Shown here one piece after another: positions 25,814-35,220 of a stretch of 64,000 bases of DNA. Numbering within the stretch: position 1 is the stretch's first letter; every line of letters starts with the position of its first letter. The stretch is from Brevibacillus formosus (GTDB lineage Bacteria; Bacillota; Bacilli; Brevibacillales; Brevibacillaceae). Location of the stretch: positions 1 to 64,000 of the forward strand of contig NZ_PXZL01000023.1 of the NCBI RefSeq assembly GCF_003013405.1. The letters are read 5' to 3'. The position numbers were made by a program, and so were the translations under genes. The notes beneath the pieces are model-generated. The model did no database searches, was not told the origin of the DNA, and saw only the letters and a program-made list of their open reading frames with translations.

Positions 25814-26230
25814 CTACTTTTGAACTTTGTCAGTGATGCTATCGATTTCTTTTACTTTTTGTGCAATTTTATCCGTATGTCCGTCGATGGCGTCTGTCAG
25901 CTTGTCAACGTCCTTCACGTTCTTTTGAACCTCTGCCAGGTTGTTCAACGTATTTTTCACTTTACCCGTAATACCATCTGCAATGGTACCAACAAGCACC
26001 TTGATGTGATCAGGAGCATTTTGACCAACCTGAGCAACGAGACTTTCGATCAGTGGCTGAATTTCACCCAGCGTTGTTTGTGCATTGATCAGCTCACGAG
26101 AGCAAGAATTCAATTCGTTGTCAATTTTATCGGAGTCGCGGTCAATTTCTGCCTGGATATCTTTAATATCTCCAAGCACCTTGTCGATTTGATTTCCGAG
26201 CTCGCGGACTGTTCCTTTCCCCATAAACAT
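25814..26230 (-). CDS. Coiled-coil protein, first of the pair
   Basis: This 138-residue, almost entirely coiled-coil protein consists of runs such as NQIDKVLGDIKDIQAEIDRD and LTDAIDGHTDKIAQKVKEID with regular Ile/Leu/Val heptads. GAGGGG lies 9 bases before the chosen ATG; ATGs two codons earlier and two codons later are possible. No family is recognised. It probably binds the partner encoded directly downstream. Confidence 0.65.
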   Translation of the reverse strand: MFMGKGTVRELGNQIDKVLGDIKDIQAEIDRDSDKIDNELNSCSRELINAQTTLGEIQPLIESLVAQVGQNAPDHIKVLVGTIADGITGKVKNTLNNLAEVQKNVKDVDKLTDAIDGHTDKIAQKVKEIDSITDKVQK

Positions 26231-26493
26231 GTACATGCACCCCTCAAGAAATATTATTAGTAACTCTTAAGAAATAAGAGCGATACCCGTAGTGGTGGAG
26301 ACAGAAAACCTAGTGGAATTCTATACTGAAAATTAACACTTGTCGGAAAAATCCCTCAGAAAAAATGGTTCCCTGTATTACTTTAACATTATATGAAAAG
26401 GAGGACTACCCTTCAATTATACATATAAACCACTTTTTTCAATCGTTATTTGGTCCTGTCTACAACTAGGAGTAGAGTCCCTACTTTTTCCAT
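26231..26493. other. Intergenic region before the coiled-coil pair
   Basis: No reading frame was found. It must hold the minus-strand promoter of the coiled-coil operon. A palindrome CTTATTTCTTAAGAG-like stretch near 26255-26280 may be an operator or hairpin, but this is weak. Confidence 0.3.
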
Positions 26494-26522
26494 GGAAAAA
26501 GCCACCCGATGAAGGTGGCTTC
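26494..26522 (-). terminator. Terminator of the RDD gene
   Basis: GCCACC/GGTGGC stem followed on the minus strand by TTTTTCC. It belongs to the recurring hairpin type seen at the tmRNA. Confidence 0.85.
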
Positions 26523-26534
26523 TGTGTTCTGTCG

Positions 26535-27608
26535 CTATTTTACCTCGCGAAAACTTGCACTGACCTTTTGCAGTTCTTGCTTGAGGGACTCAAACCTTTT
26601 CTCTTCTGTCCAAGCCATGATTTGATGAAAATGGGTAGGCGTTTCGACCAATGTCACAATATAAGCGACCTTAATGCCGTCTATTTCGCCTTTAGCATTG
26701 AATTGGATGGCCACCTGGTTGTCGACTACAGTGCGAATCTGTTTATCGACGGATACATTCTCTACTGCATCTTGAAGGTTTGCTTCAATCGCTTGCGTAT
26801 AATCTTGAAGCGTGAATGAACTGTCTAGATCCTCTTTCGATTCTGACAGTACCAATACATACTTTTCGCTAAAACGATTGGAGATTTCTATATCTGCTTC
26901 ATCGTGAAGGGATGAATCCTTGCCCCAATCGGAAGGGGCTGTTATTTGAATCTTTTTATCCTTGCTATAGAAGGTTTCTTCGGTAGGCGTTCTTGATGCG
27001 ATATCGATTATCCCAAAAATCATGCCGATGATGGATAAAACGGCTACGATGGAGAAGACAACAGCGAGTACGGTTGTTTGCTTTTTGCTGACGTTGTGCA
27101 GATCCTTCACTTTCACGACGTATGTATTCGCAGCCAGATCGCCTAACCGTTGTCTTTTGTCGGAAGCCAACACACTGATACCGGCTGGCAACCCGCCCAG
27201 AAGAAATACATTTGCTTCGAATAGACGAATGAGGGAACGGATAAATGATTTCCATAACCCCGGTGGCCGTCCTTCCGCATTGACAGCAATGATGCGGAAG
27301 GTAAATTTTCCGATCGTATATCCGGTAAGTCCTTCTAACAGTACATAATAAGAACATAGGATAATTGCGGCTAGGATGAAGAAATAGAGACCGTTGGCGT
27401 CTTTATCAATGGAAACCCCAAATGAGAGCAATCCGGTTAGAAAACAAGCGAGCAGAATATGATCAAGAACATGGGCTCCCCATCTCGTAAAAAAAATCGT
27501 CGCCCTGTCGTACGATTTCGATAAATCTCCCATGTTTTTTGGTGGCTCCTGCTGGGCAAGAGGAGAAAACTCTGCCGGTACTGTTGATGATGGTGGTTGT
27601 TGCTCCAA
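26535..27608 (-). CDS. RDD-family membrane protein with extracytoplasmic C-terminal domain
   Basis: The frame encodes 357 residues from a TTG start. The RDD core (about 40-170) has the Arg-Asp hallmark variants FTRWGAHVLDH and GYTIGKFTFRIIAVN, ending in RQRLGDLAANTYVV. Another membrane helix follows at about 183-205, and then a soluble domain of about 145 residues resembling lipoprotein-type PsbP/DUF1795 folds (APSDWGK, then FTLQDY...). The TTG is chosen because AGGAGGTG precedes it; the longer frame is spurious. Solute transport is assumed for RDD proteins but not proven. Confidence 0.75.
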   Translation of the reverse strand: MEQQPPSSTVPAEFSPLAQQEPPKNMGDLSKSYDRATIFFTRWGAHVLDHILLACFLTGLLSFGVSIDKDANGLYFFILAAIILCSYYVLLEGLTGYTIGKFTFRIIAVNAEGRPPGLWKSFIRSLIRLFEANVFLLGGLPAGISVLASDKRQRLGDLAANTYVVKVKDLHNVSKKQTTVLAVVFSIVAVLSIIGMIFGIIDIASRTPTEETFYSKDKKIQITAPSDWGKDSSLHDEADIEISNRFSEKYVLVLSESKEDLDSSFTLQDYTQAIEANLQDAVENVSVDKQIRTVVDNQVAIQFNAKGEIDGIKVAYIVTLVETPTHFHQIMAWTEEKRFESLKQELQKVSASFREVK

Positions 27609-27745
27609 TTTTGTGCACCTCCTGAAGAAATGTAAACATGTTACATTTAACCATTTTGAAAATTGTATTGTCAATTGTAGACGATTAGAATGGAAAAAGA
27701 TGAGTAAGGCGCGGCTATCCCATTCAGGGGAGAGGAGAATACCAT

Positions 27746-28864
27746 ATGGAAATCCACCAAATACCCGAGCAATTGCCATTGATCAAACATTCCAAAGACC
27801 TTTGGAGCTCTTTTGCATACAGCAAATGTAAGGATGCATACGGTTATGACAAAAACGGGCTGAAAAGATACGCGCTGATCGTTCAGCTTCAATACGATCA
27901 GACTGTGACAGAAGCAGACAAGGAGCTCCTGTACTATTTGATGAGCCAAGAGATTGAGATGCATAAGTCCCATCCGTATCAGGGATTTTATGAATCGATG
28001 GACATCGTGGCTTATTTGTTGGCGAAGTGTAAGGATGTTACCCATATTCCACTGTTTGAGCGGGCAAAATTAAGCAATTTTGATACCTACTTTGGCTTTG
28101 ACACCGAGTATATCGTGTCGGCGGGGATTGAAGAGGCGATCACGTATATCGAAGAGAACGATCTGTGTCGAGTCAGCTCTTTCTTTCAGGATAAGAAAGA
28201 GGAGCTGGAAACGATGTATACGGCTGAACATATGGAGCGATGGTTTCAATCCAAGGCTAGGAATTACCCTGCCAATATTGAGGACGAGTCCCTGATAACG
28301 TTAATGGACAGAGCAAGCGATTTCGGTAACATGGCAGAAGCCAGAAAAATACTGGAGAAGCTAGAGGAGCAGCTGGGCTCTGACAAAAAGAATTATTCTC
28401 TGCTGTATCATCAGGCAAAACAATTGGAAGAGTACGACAAGGCACTTCACTATCTCACGCAAGATCTCCCGGAACAGGAAGACTCGTTTGACAAAGTATT
28501 CCTTTGGTTAAAAATGGCCGAAATCCATTTGCTCAAGCAGGATTGGGTCCAGGCTTTTGCGAGCGTCAAGCAGTGCGAACCAGAGCTAAAACTCTTTTCT
28601 TCCTGGAGAAGTGCCGGTTTGGGCAGAAGCTTAAGCGAGACTTTGTTGGATATCTGCTTGAAGGCAAAAGATAGTAACGAGGTTTTGGCTAGAGAAGCGT
28701 ACCTCTGGGCTGATCAGATGTTGAAATCGACAAACAACTACAGCAGTAATGTTTTGAGAAAGGCGCACCAGTGTGCCAAGGTGCTGCAACGCAAACAGGA
28801 TAAAAGGCTGTACAGTAAAAAAGTCGCGATAGAAGCCAGACGAATCAACAGAATGGTTAGATGA
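27746..28864 (+). CDS. Hypothetical helical, TPR-like protein
   Basis: This 372-residue soluble protein is not recognised by family. The C-terminal two-thirds show TPR-like helical pairs (NMAEARKILEKLEEQLG; YDKALHYLTQDLPEQ; LKQDWVQAFASVKQC). No catalytic motif or signal is seen. GAGGAGA precedes the ATG. It is divergent from the RDD gene and is a single gene with its own terminator. Confidence 0.65.
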   Translation: MEIHQIPEQLPLIKHSKDLWSSFAYSKCKDAYGYDKNGLKRYALIVQLQYDQTVTEADKELLYYLMSQEIEMHKSHPYQGFYESMDIVAYLLAKCKDVTHIPLFERAKLSNFDTYFGFDTEYIVSAGIEEAITYIEENDLCRVSSFFQDKKEELETMYTAEHMERWFQSKARNYPANIEDESLITLMDRASDFGNMAEARKILEKLEEQLGSDKKNYSLLYHQAKQLEEYDKALHYLTQDLPEQEDSFDKVFLWLKMAEIHLLKQDWVQAFASVKQCEPELKLFSSWRSAGLGRSLSETLLDICLKAKDSNEVLAREAYLWADQMLKSTNNYSSNVLRKAHQCAKVLQRKQDKRLYSKKVAIEARRINRMVR

Positions 28865-28872
28865 CTCAAAGT

Positions 28873-28906
28873 AAACCCGACATTTGAATGGTCGGGTTTT
28901 TCTCTG
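28873..28906 (+). terminator. Terminator
   Basis: AAACCCGAC/GTCGGGTTT stem followed by TTCTC. Confidence 0.85.
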
Positions 28907-29103
28907 TTTGGATGCAACGTTCATAAAAAAAATACCCACGCAGGGACCACTTTGCTGTATCTTTAATCTGAGCATTATTTCCTATCTTTATATGAATTTT
29001 TTCCCCCGTTAGCCAACCTCATTGGGCTTCAGGTCATCGATAGCAAGGCTACTTTCCATGTTTCCTTCATGAATGTCACTTTACTTCTAGGCAGGAGATG
29101 CGT

Positions 29104-31674
29104 ATGGATTTATTAACGTACAGTCCACTTATCGCAACCAAGCTTCATGTTCCGAAGTATGGTTCGGACTTGTTGCTTCGGCATCAAATATTGAAAGAAA
29201 TCGATGACGCGGGCGCTGCAAGATTGATTCTCGTGTGTGCGCCAGCAGGTTTCGGCAAAACGACAGCAGTCAGTCAATGGACGCAAAATTCCGGCAAGCC
29301 GACCGGTTGGATTTCCCTGGATGAATCAGATAATGATCCCGTGCGCTTTTGGAGATATTTTGCCAGAGCAATTGATATGGCACAGGAAGGCTTGGGCAAA
29401 GAATCTTCCTCGGTGCTTCACCCACAGTACACGGCTTCTGCTGAGCAGTTGATGTCTGTGCTGCTCGAAGAAATTGCAGGGTTTGAACGTGATTTTTATC
29501 TCGTATTGGACGATTATCATCTCATAAAGGAGCCTTCTATTCATGAAGGACTTCAGACGCTGATCCAGCATGCTTCCTTCTATATGCATGTCGTCCTGAT
29601 TACGCGGGAGGAGCCTCCTTTTGCCCTACACCGTCTACGCGTTCGGAAACAGTTGAAGCAACTGGGCTCAGACACTCTTCGGTTCAATGAGGAGGAGTGC
29701 CGGCGCTTATTTCGGGAGCAACTGGGTCTGAGTCTGTCAGAACAAGCCATTGGCTTGCTAAGCAAGCGAACGGAGGGATGGGTGGCCGGCTTGCAATTAG
29801 CAGCGTTGTCTATGCAAGGAAAGCCCGAAGCGTCTAAGGTCATACATCAATTTTCCGGTAACGACAAGTATGTCGGGGAATATTTGACGGAAGAAGTATT
29901 GAAACGACTTCCAGATAAGGTACAGATGTTTTTGCTGAAAACGTCCATACTGCCGCGTCTGACAGGCGATCTATGCGCAGCTGTTACCGGAGAGCCGGAC
30001 GCTCACGACATCCTTCGCATGCTGGAGCGAACGAATTCATTTGTCATCGCGCTGGATGGCGTAAATGAGTGGTATCGTTATCACCATTTGTTCGCAGAAC
30101 TTCTGCTTTCCCATGTAAGGAAAACATATAACGAACTGCTTCCTGCCCTACATATCTCTGCAAGCTGTTGGTTTGAAAGTCATGGGTGGATCATGGAGGC
30201 TACTGAGCATGCGTTTCTCGGAAAAGATTGGAACCGGGCGAGCCGTTTGATCGTCGCACATGCGCCGTGGATGTTGAAACAGTACGAAAATATTACGCTG
30301 CGCAGATGGATGAGGTACTTTGATAAGTCTTGGTTGGAAAGCAACCCCGAGCTGTGCATTGCTTTTGCCTGGCTGCATGCTGTGTCCAACGAAATTGATC
30401 AGGCGGAAATCCTCCTTCAATTGGCTGACGAAGCAACACGGATCAATCATGGGAGCTTTGACGACTGCCGTGTAGAAATATGTGTGCTTCGGGGATATAT
30501 CGAAGTGATGCGGGGAAATGTAGACCTTTCCCTCAAATATATGGAAGAATCCGTTCACATGAAGCCAAAATTCAGCCGCTACTTCATCGTCGGCATTGAA
30601 CTGAATTCGGATGAGCCATATGTCCTGCGAAGTCGTGTGGCCTTGAGCGGGTATTTGTCCAACGTGAATGATTACTATCCAAAACTGAGGGCGATTTGGA
30701 AGCACAGTGGTCTTGGCATATTGGCCTACGGTTCTATCGTTTTGGGCGAGCTTTATTATGAACAAAATGATTTTGAGCAGTTGAAATATTTCATACCGCG
30801 TGCAATTCAGTTAGGCACGATCTCTTTGAACTTCGGTGTATTGGTCCCGGTGTATCTGACTTTGGCTCGATGGAGAAAAGCAGAGCATCGTAGCCAGGAG
30901 ATGTGGCTAGCCATGGAGGAGATTACTTCGCTATGCCGCCAGCACGATGCACCTCCCCATTGGATGTCTTTCGTAGAAACATTCCGCGTCCGATTGTGGA
31001 TCGAAGAAAATCGGCGGGAAGAAATAGAAAAATGGGCCGAGCCTTACACCAAAATGAATGTAGATATTGTCGCTTCCCGGCATGAATTTGAGCGAATGAC
31101 GTTGGCCCGGGTATACCTCTATTTAAAAAACGACAGTGCAGCCATCATGCTGCTAACCAGTCTAAAGCACGAAGCGGAAATAAAGGATCGGCTCGGGAGT
31201 CGGATTGAAGCCTTTCTTCTGCTCAGCCAAGCTTACATGATCCAAAAACAGCATCATGAAGCGATGGAGTGTATGCGCATGGCGGTGACGTTAGCCGCGC
31301 CAGAAGGCTATGTACGCACTTTTTTGGATGAAGGCCCTGGTGTTGCCAAAATGCTCTATTCACTCTATAAAAGCAAAAACGTGTCCAAGCAAGAGATGGC
31401 TTATCTTTCGATGCTGCTCAAAAGCGTAGAGAAGGAATTTCCTACGCTTGATATTCAAATCCGGGTATCGCCTTCCTTGGAAAAATTGACGGAAAGAGAG
31501 TCAGAAGTGCTGGCACTGATTGGTGAAGGGCTATCCAATTCCGAAATTGCGGACAAACTGCATCTCACACTGGGGACGGTAAAAGGGCATGTGCATCAAA
31601 TTTTTAGCAAGCTCCAGGTGAAAAATCGCGCACAAGCAATCGTCAGATTAAGAGAAAGTGAGATCGACCATTAG
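29104..31674 (+). CDS. MalT-type LuxR-family (LAL/STAND) transcriptional regulator
   Basis: This 856-residue regulator has an N-terminal NTPase with Walker A APAGFGKTT at 46-54 and Walker B-like FYLVLDDYH near 130. A winged-helix and long TPR-like helical sensor region follows (about 330-780), then a C-terminal LuxR HTH (LTERESEVLALIGEGLSNSE and the following IADKLHLTLGTVKGH). Such proteins bind an inducer plus ATP and activate nearby promoters. The target is not evident; it is an orphan gene upstream of a two-component operon. The second ATG is used because AGGAG abuts the first. Confidence 0.9.
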   Translation: MDLLTYSPLIATKLHVPKYGSDLLLRHQILKEIDDAGAARLILVCAPAGFGKTTAVSQWTQNSGKPTGWISLDESDNDPVRFWRYFARAIDMAQEGLGKESSSVLHPQYTASAEQLMSVLLEEIAGFERDFYLVLDDYHLIKEPSIHEGLQTLIQHASFYMHVVLITREEPPFALHRLRVRKQLKQLGSDTLRFNEEECRRLFREQLGLSLSEQAIGLLSKRTEGWVAGLQLAALSMQGKPEASKVIHQFSGNDKYVGEYLTEEVLKRLPDKVQMFLLKTSILPRLTGDLCAAVTGEPDAHDILRMLERTNSFVIALDGVNEWYRYHHLFAELLLSHVRKTYNELLPALHISASCWFESHGWIMEATEHAFLGKDWNRASRLIVAHAPWMLKQYENITLRRWMRYFDKSWLESNPELCIAFAWLHAVSNEIDQAEILLQLADEATRINHGSFDDCRVEICVLRGYIEVMRGNVDLSLKYMEESVHMKPKFSRYFIVGIELNSDEPYVLRSRVALSGYLSNVNDYYPKLRAIWKHSGLGILAYGSIVLGELYYEQNDFEQLKYFIPRAIQLGTISLNFGVLVPVYLTLARWRKAEHRSQEMWLAMEEITSLCRQHDAPPHWMSFVETFRVRLWIEENRREEIEKWAEPYTKMNVDIVASRHEFERMTLARVYLYLKNDSAAIMLLTSLKHEAEIKDRLGSRIEAFLLLSQAYMIQKQHHEAMECMRMAVTLAAPEGYVRTFLDEGPGVAKMLYSLYKSKNVSKQEMAYLSMLLKSVEKEFPTLDIQIRVSPSLEKLTERESEVLALIGEGLSNSEIADKLHLTLGTVKGHVHQIFSKLQVKNRAQAIVRLRESEIDH

Positions 31675-31692
31675 AATCCCCCGCCTATACAG

Positions 31693-31762
31693 GGCCACTG
31701 AAAACATGCAAAGCGAGCCTCTAGAGTCGATTCTAAGGCTTGTTTTGCATGTTTTAGTGGCC
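31693..31762 (+). terminator. Long hairpin after the LuxR gene
   Basis: Arms GGCCACT plus AAAACATGCAAA pair with TTTGCATGTTTT plus AGTGGCC, with further pairing of AGCCT/AGGCT inside. The stem is about 25 bp, unusually long. No U-tract follows the full stem, so it could be a terminator or a repeat-type palindrome. Confidence 0.55.
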
Positions 31763-31949
31763 TAAGCCATTTGTTTTCTTTGTATATCCATCTCATGTAC
31801 ACACAACGGTCACATCAGCCATCTATACTCATCTTGTAAAAACAAGGTTGGGTCATAGGAATTGTTACGGCGAGATACGGATTCGTAAATTTCGTGATAA
31901 ATTGGTAATCTATGCAATAAATGCACAACCACGAGTAAGGAGTGCGCAA

Positions 31950-32627
31950 ATGAAACGGAAAGTGTTACTCGTAGAGGACGACGAGCTCATACGTGAATTT
32001 GTATCGGATTATTTTAAAAAAGAAGCTTGGGAAGTGTACGAAGCGCAGCACGGTAAAATGGCGATGGAGCTTTTCGCTCTGCACTCTGTCGATTTAGTTG
32101 TGCTAGATATTATGATGCCCGAGATGGATGGCTGGTCGGTGTGCAGAAAAATCCGCCAACAATCCGACATTCCCATCATCATCATCACAGCAAGAGTAGA
32201 TGACGATGACCAGTTGATGGGTTTCGAGCTTGGCGCAGACGAATATGTCACCAAACCGTTTAGCCCAAAAGTATTAGTGGCCCGTGCCAAAGCTCTGATG
32301 AAAAGAGCAGAGGGGAGCATCGGGAGGGGAGATGATATCGCTCAGTTTGGAGCATTGACGGTAAACAAACGAGCTCACACCGTTACGATTGCAGGCGTCC
32401 CGATTTCATTGACACCAAAAGAGTATGAGCTGCTTCTGTTCTTCATCAAGAATGAAGGGACAGTCTTGTCCCGAGATAGCATATTGAATGGGGTTTGGGG
32501 GATGGACTACTTTGGCGACCATCGCACCGTTGATACCCACGTGAAAAAACTGCGTGCCAAGCTGGATACAGAGCAGCATCTGATTCAGACGATGATCCGT
32601 TTTGGATATAAGTTTGAGGCAAAATGA
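31950..32627 (+). CDS. OmpR-family response regulator
   Basis: This 225-residue protein has a receiver domain with phospho-acceptor Asp53 (VVLDIMMPEMDG), acidic pocket E9-D10-D11 and Lys in TKPF, then a winged-helix OmpR output domain (about 130-225; LTPKEYELLLF, DHRTVDTHVKKLR). The start is set at the ATG after AAGGAG. The last codons overlap the kinase start (ATGATGA), so the pair is translationally coupled. Together with the kinase it forms a membrane-signal two-component system. Confidence 0.95.
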   Translation: MKRKVLLVEDDELIREFVSDYFKKEAWEVYEAQHGKMAMELFALHSVDLVVLDIMMPEMDGWSVCRKIRQQSDIPIIIITARVDDDDQLMGFELGADEYVTKPFSPKVLVARAKALMKRAEGSIGRGDDIAQFGALTVNKRAHTVTIAGVPISLTPKEYELLLFFIKNEGTVLSRDSILNGVWGMDYFGDHRTVDTHVKKLRAKLDTEQHLIQTMIRFGYKFEAK

Positions 32628-34414
32628 TGAAACGACTTCGACTAAACGTTGTGACAAAATTATTTGCCGCCACTTTTGTTTTTGTCTTTTTGCTCTACGC
32701 GTTGATATTGATCGGGGAAAAGTTTTTCTTTGAGCGCTTTTATTTAAATGCGAAAGTAAGCGAGCTCTCGCAAGCAATGGCATCTTTCCCAGATGAGTAC
32801 GCCAAACTCCCTCCCGACAAGCACAAGCTGGATAAGCTGGTGGGTACATTGATGAATCGCACAGATGCCAGCATCGCGATCGTAGATGAGCAGCTCAGGC
32901 CATTGAATCTCACCCCCTATTTTCTGGAAATAAAAGCAGCAAATAAAAATCAAGTGATTACCTTACCGCTAAAAGAAATGAAAAGCACTGATCTCCCAGA
33001 AGGACTCCGTGTTGGAGACACGATTACCATCGACGGCATCTATATGGATGAGAACAATAGGAACATGAAGCCGATACGGATTGCAAGGCAAAGTCCATCC
33101 ACAAATGTGTCCGAAAATGGACTAACCCGGGTTACGGCTGTTATTTCTGAACTCATGCTGCCTAGTCAGCGGCGGGCACATAACCCTTTTTATCAGGATT
33201 CTCTCGTAGCGGATCAAATCGGACCATGGCTGACGCAGCAATACGACGAGATTACACAGATGAAAAGCGGATCATTCATTCAGCGGAAGTGGACTGATCC
33301 GTGGAGTGGTGTAAACTATGCCATCGTGATTCATCGATTCTCCTATCAGGGTGGGGCGAATTACATACTGGCTGTGACGACGTTGCAACCAGTGAGCGAT
33401 GCGGTAAGTATGCTGACCAGCTATTCCCTATACGCGACGCCAGTCATCCTCGTCATCTTACTGCTGCTCTCCTTTGTCTTTTCGAAGATCATCACAAAAC
33501 CATTAGTTACGCTGAGTCATTCTGCTTCACGTATGGCTAATCTGGACTTCACAGAACTTGCTTCGATTCATTCTCAGGATGAATTCGGTGAGCTCTCTCG
33601 CCATCTGAATACGTTAGCTGGCAAGCTGGATCAGACACTAAAAGAGCTGACGAATGCCAATGTCACTCTTCGCGAGGATCTAGCGCATAAGGAAAAAATG
33701 GAGCAGCTTCGCAAAGAATTGATTGCAAACATTTCTCATGAACTCAAGACCCCGCTTGGCATTGTGAAGGGCTTTGCGGAAGGGTTAAAAGATGATGTCG
33801 CACATGAAAAGCGGGAGCGATACATGGACGTCATTTTAAGCGAAGTCGACAAGATGAACGAACTCATTATGGATATGCTGGAATTGTCCAAATTCGAAGC
33901 CAAAGCCATTTTGCTTCGTAGACAATCGTTTCCCGTATCGGAAATCATAGATCGCGTCGCCGCTTCCTTTCAACTACAGCTGGCAAACAAGCAGGTACGA
34001 CTATGGCTCTCCTTACCAGAAGAGATCAACAACGTATGGGCAGATCCAAGACGTATCGAGCAAGTGATCGTGAATTTGCTCGGCAATGCAGTCCGGCACG
34101 CCAATCCATCAAGTGAGATTCGGATTACGGGGACCCGCGAGCGGGAGTGCATCCGGCTTCGAATCGAAAATGAAGGAGCGCACATCCCAGACGATCAACT
34201 AACGCGGATATGGGAGCAATTTTATCGAGTAGATAGCTCTCGCTGGCGGAAATCTGGCGGCACGGGTCTCGGATTGGCGATCTGTAAACATATCCTCGAT
34301 CTGCATGGCAGTGATTATGGCGCGGAAAATACCGTGAATGGAGTCGCTTTTTTCTTTACGTTGGTTGAAAATGAAAACAAAGGTGGAAATGACAATGGAT
34401 CTGAAAAAGAATAA
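32624..34414 (+). CDS. Membrane sensor histidine kinase
   Basis: This 596-residue protein has a membrane helix at about 14-33, an extracellular sensor of about 230 residues, a second helix at about 268-288 (ATPVILVILLLLSFVF), HAMP, then HisKA with His372 (NISHELKTPLG), and a HATPase domain with N-box NLLGNAV, G1-like RVDSSRW and GGTGLGLAICKHI. It is the cognate partner of the response regulator upstream. The gene overlaps the following lipoprotein gene by 20 bases, and that protein is a candidate sensing accessory or target. Confidence 0.95.
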   Translation: MMKRLRLNVVTKLFAATFVFVFLLYALILIGEKFFFERFYLNAKVSELSQAMASFPDEYAKLPPDKHKLDKLVGTLMNRTDASIAIVDEQLRPLNLTPYFLEIKAANKNQVITLPLKEMKSTDLPEGLRVGDTITIDGIYMDENNRNMKPIRIARQSPSTNVSENGLTRVTAVISELMLPSQRRAHNPFYQDSLVADQIGPWLTQQYDEITQMKSGSFIQRKWTDPWSGVNYAIVIHRFSYQGGANYILAVTTLQPVSDAVSMLTSYSLYATPVILVILLLLSFVFSKIITKPLVTLSHSASRMANLDFTELASIHSQDEFGELSRHLNTLAGKLDQTLKELTNANVTLREDLAHKEKMEQLRKELIANISHELKTPLGIVKGFAEGLKDDVAHEKRERYMDVILSEVDKMNELIMDMLELSKFEAKAILLRRQSFPVSEIIDRVAASFQLQLANKQVRLWLSLPEEINNVWADPRRIEQVIVNLLGNAVRHANPSSEIRITGTRERECIRLRIENEGAHIPDDQLTRIWEQFYRVDSSRWRKSGGTGLGLAICKHILDLHGSDYGAENTVNGVAFFFTLVENENKGGNDNGSEKE

Positions 34415-34922
34415 AATGAAAAGCTTACTGGCTGTATTGGGCCTATCACTCGTTACTAGTGCTTGTGGCACACCGCTTCCTTCAGAATCGACTGGTCAAG
34501 TGCCGCCGCAAGCTCCTCAGGAAAACAAAGAAAGCAAGGAGAAACAACCGGAGAACGTTGGACAAGACATGGCCGCAGAACAGCAGGAAAAAGAAATTCT
34601 CGTCGTGGTTGACCAGGAACCGAAACCCATCGAGGGGAATAGCTTCGATTTCTTTATCGAACAGCTACCTGCCGGCTATTCATTAGCTAGCATGCAGTGG
34701 AAGTCTGAGAAAACTGACATCGTAAACACGACAGAGCAAGCGATCAAAAACGACACAGAAGGCATCCCTGGTGGGAATGGCTTTTACATCAGCGGCAATG
34801 GACAGTTCACCGGTTTCTTTTACAAGGATGAGTTGAAGGGGGAAAAGGGAAAATTGATCTTGGTTTTTCGAAATGAGCAAGGCAATGAAAAGACATGGGA
34901 GAAGGAGCTAACCCTTAAATAA
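34395..34922 (+). CDS. Lipoprotein of the two-component operon
   Basis: This 175-residue lipoprotein has the lipobox VTSAC near residue 24, an acidic/Gln-rich linker (to about 70), and a compact beta-rich domain at about 75-175 with SMQWKSEKTDIVNT and GNGFYISGNGQFTGFFYKDE. The start is the ATG 8 bases after AAAGGTGG. No family is recognised. It is translated from inside the kinase gene end, so it probably serves the same signalling pathway at the membrane surface. Confidence 0.75.
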   Translation: MDLKKNKMKSLLAVLGLSLVTSACGTPLPSESTGQVPPQAPQENKESKEKQPENVGQDMAAEQQEKEILVVVDQEPKPIEGNSFDFFIEQLPAGYSLASMQWKSEKTDIVNTTEQAIKNDTEGIPGGNGFYISGNGQFTGFFYKDELKGEKGKLILVFRNEQGNEKTWEKELTLK

Positions 34923-34993
34923 CGCCCGATCAATTGGAACGGGACTGACCACCGTTAGCAGGACAGGGATCAAAACACCTTACAAAGTTTAAG

Positions 34994-35028
34994 CAGCCAG
35001 TCGTCGGAATTCAACCGGCGACTGGCTG
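34994..35028 (+). terminator. Terminator of the two-component operon
   Basis: CAGCCAGTCG/CGACTGGCTG stem with inner TCGG/CCGG pairing, followed by TTTAGTTT. Confidence 0.8.
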
Positions 35029-35187
35029 TTTAGTTTCGTTTGAATCGCCTTTTTTTATTGGGAAGAATAACTATCACGAAAAGACATAACTTTAGTTAGT
35101 ATTTTTTGCAAAAGACTGTTGTTAACATATTTTTGTTTCACCTAGATGCTTTGCTGGGGGAATGTGTCAACAGTAGGGGGAGTTGAA

Positions 35188-35220
35188 ATGAAGAAGAAAG
35201 GAGGACAACGTTATTCATGA
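35188..35220 (+). CDS. Ten-codon leader ORF overlapping the giant gene start
   Basis: ATG AAG AAG AAA GGA GGA begins a frame (MKKKGGQRYS) ending in TGA that overlaps the next ATG as ATGA. It has its own ribosome site, GGGGGAG. The AAAGGAGG used by the giant gene lies inside it and is 12 bases from that ATG, a long spacing. This arrangement points to translational coupling of the large gene to the mini-ORF. Confidence 0.5.
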   Translation: MKKKGGQRYS

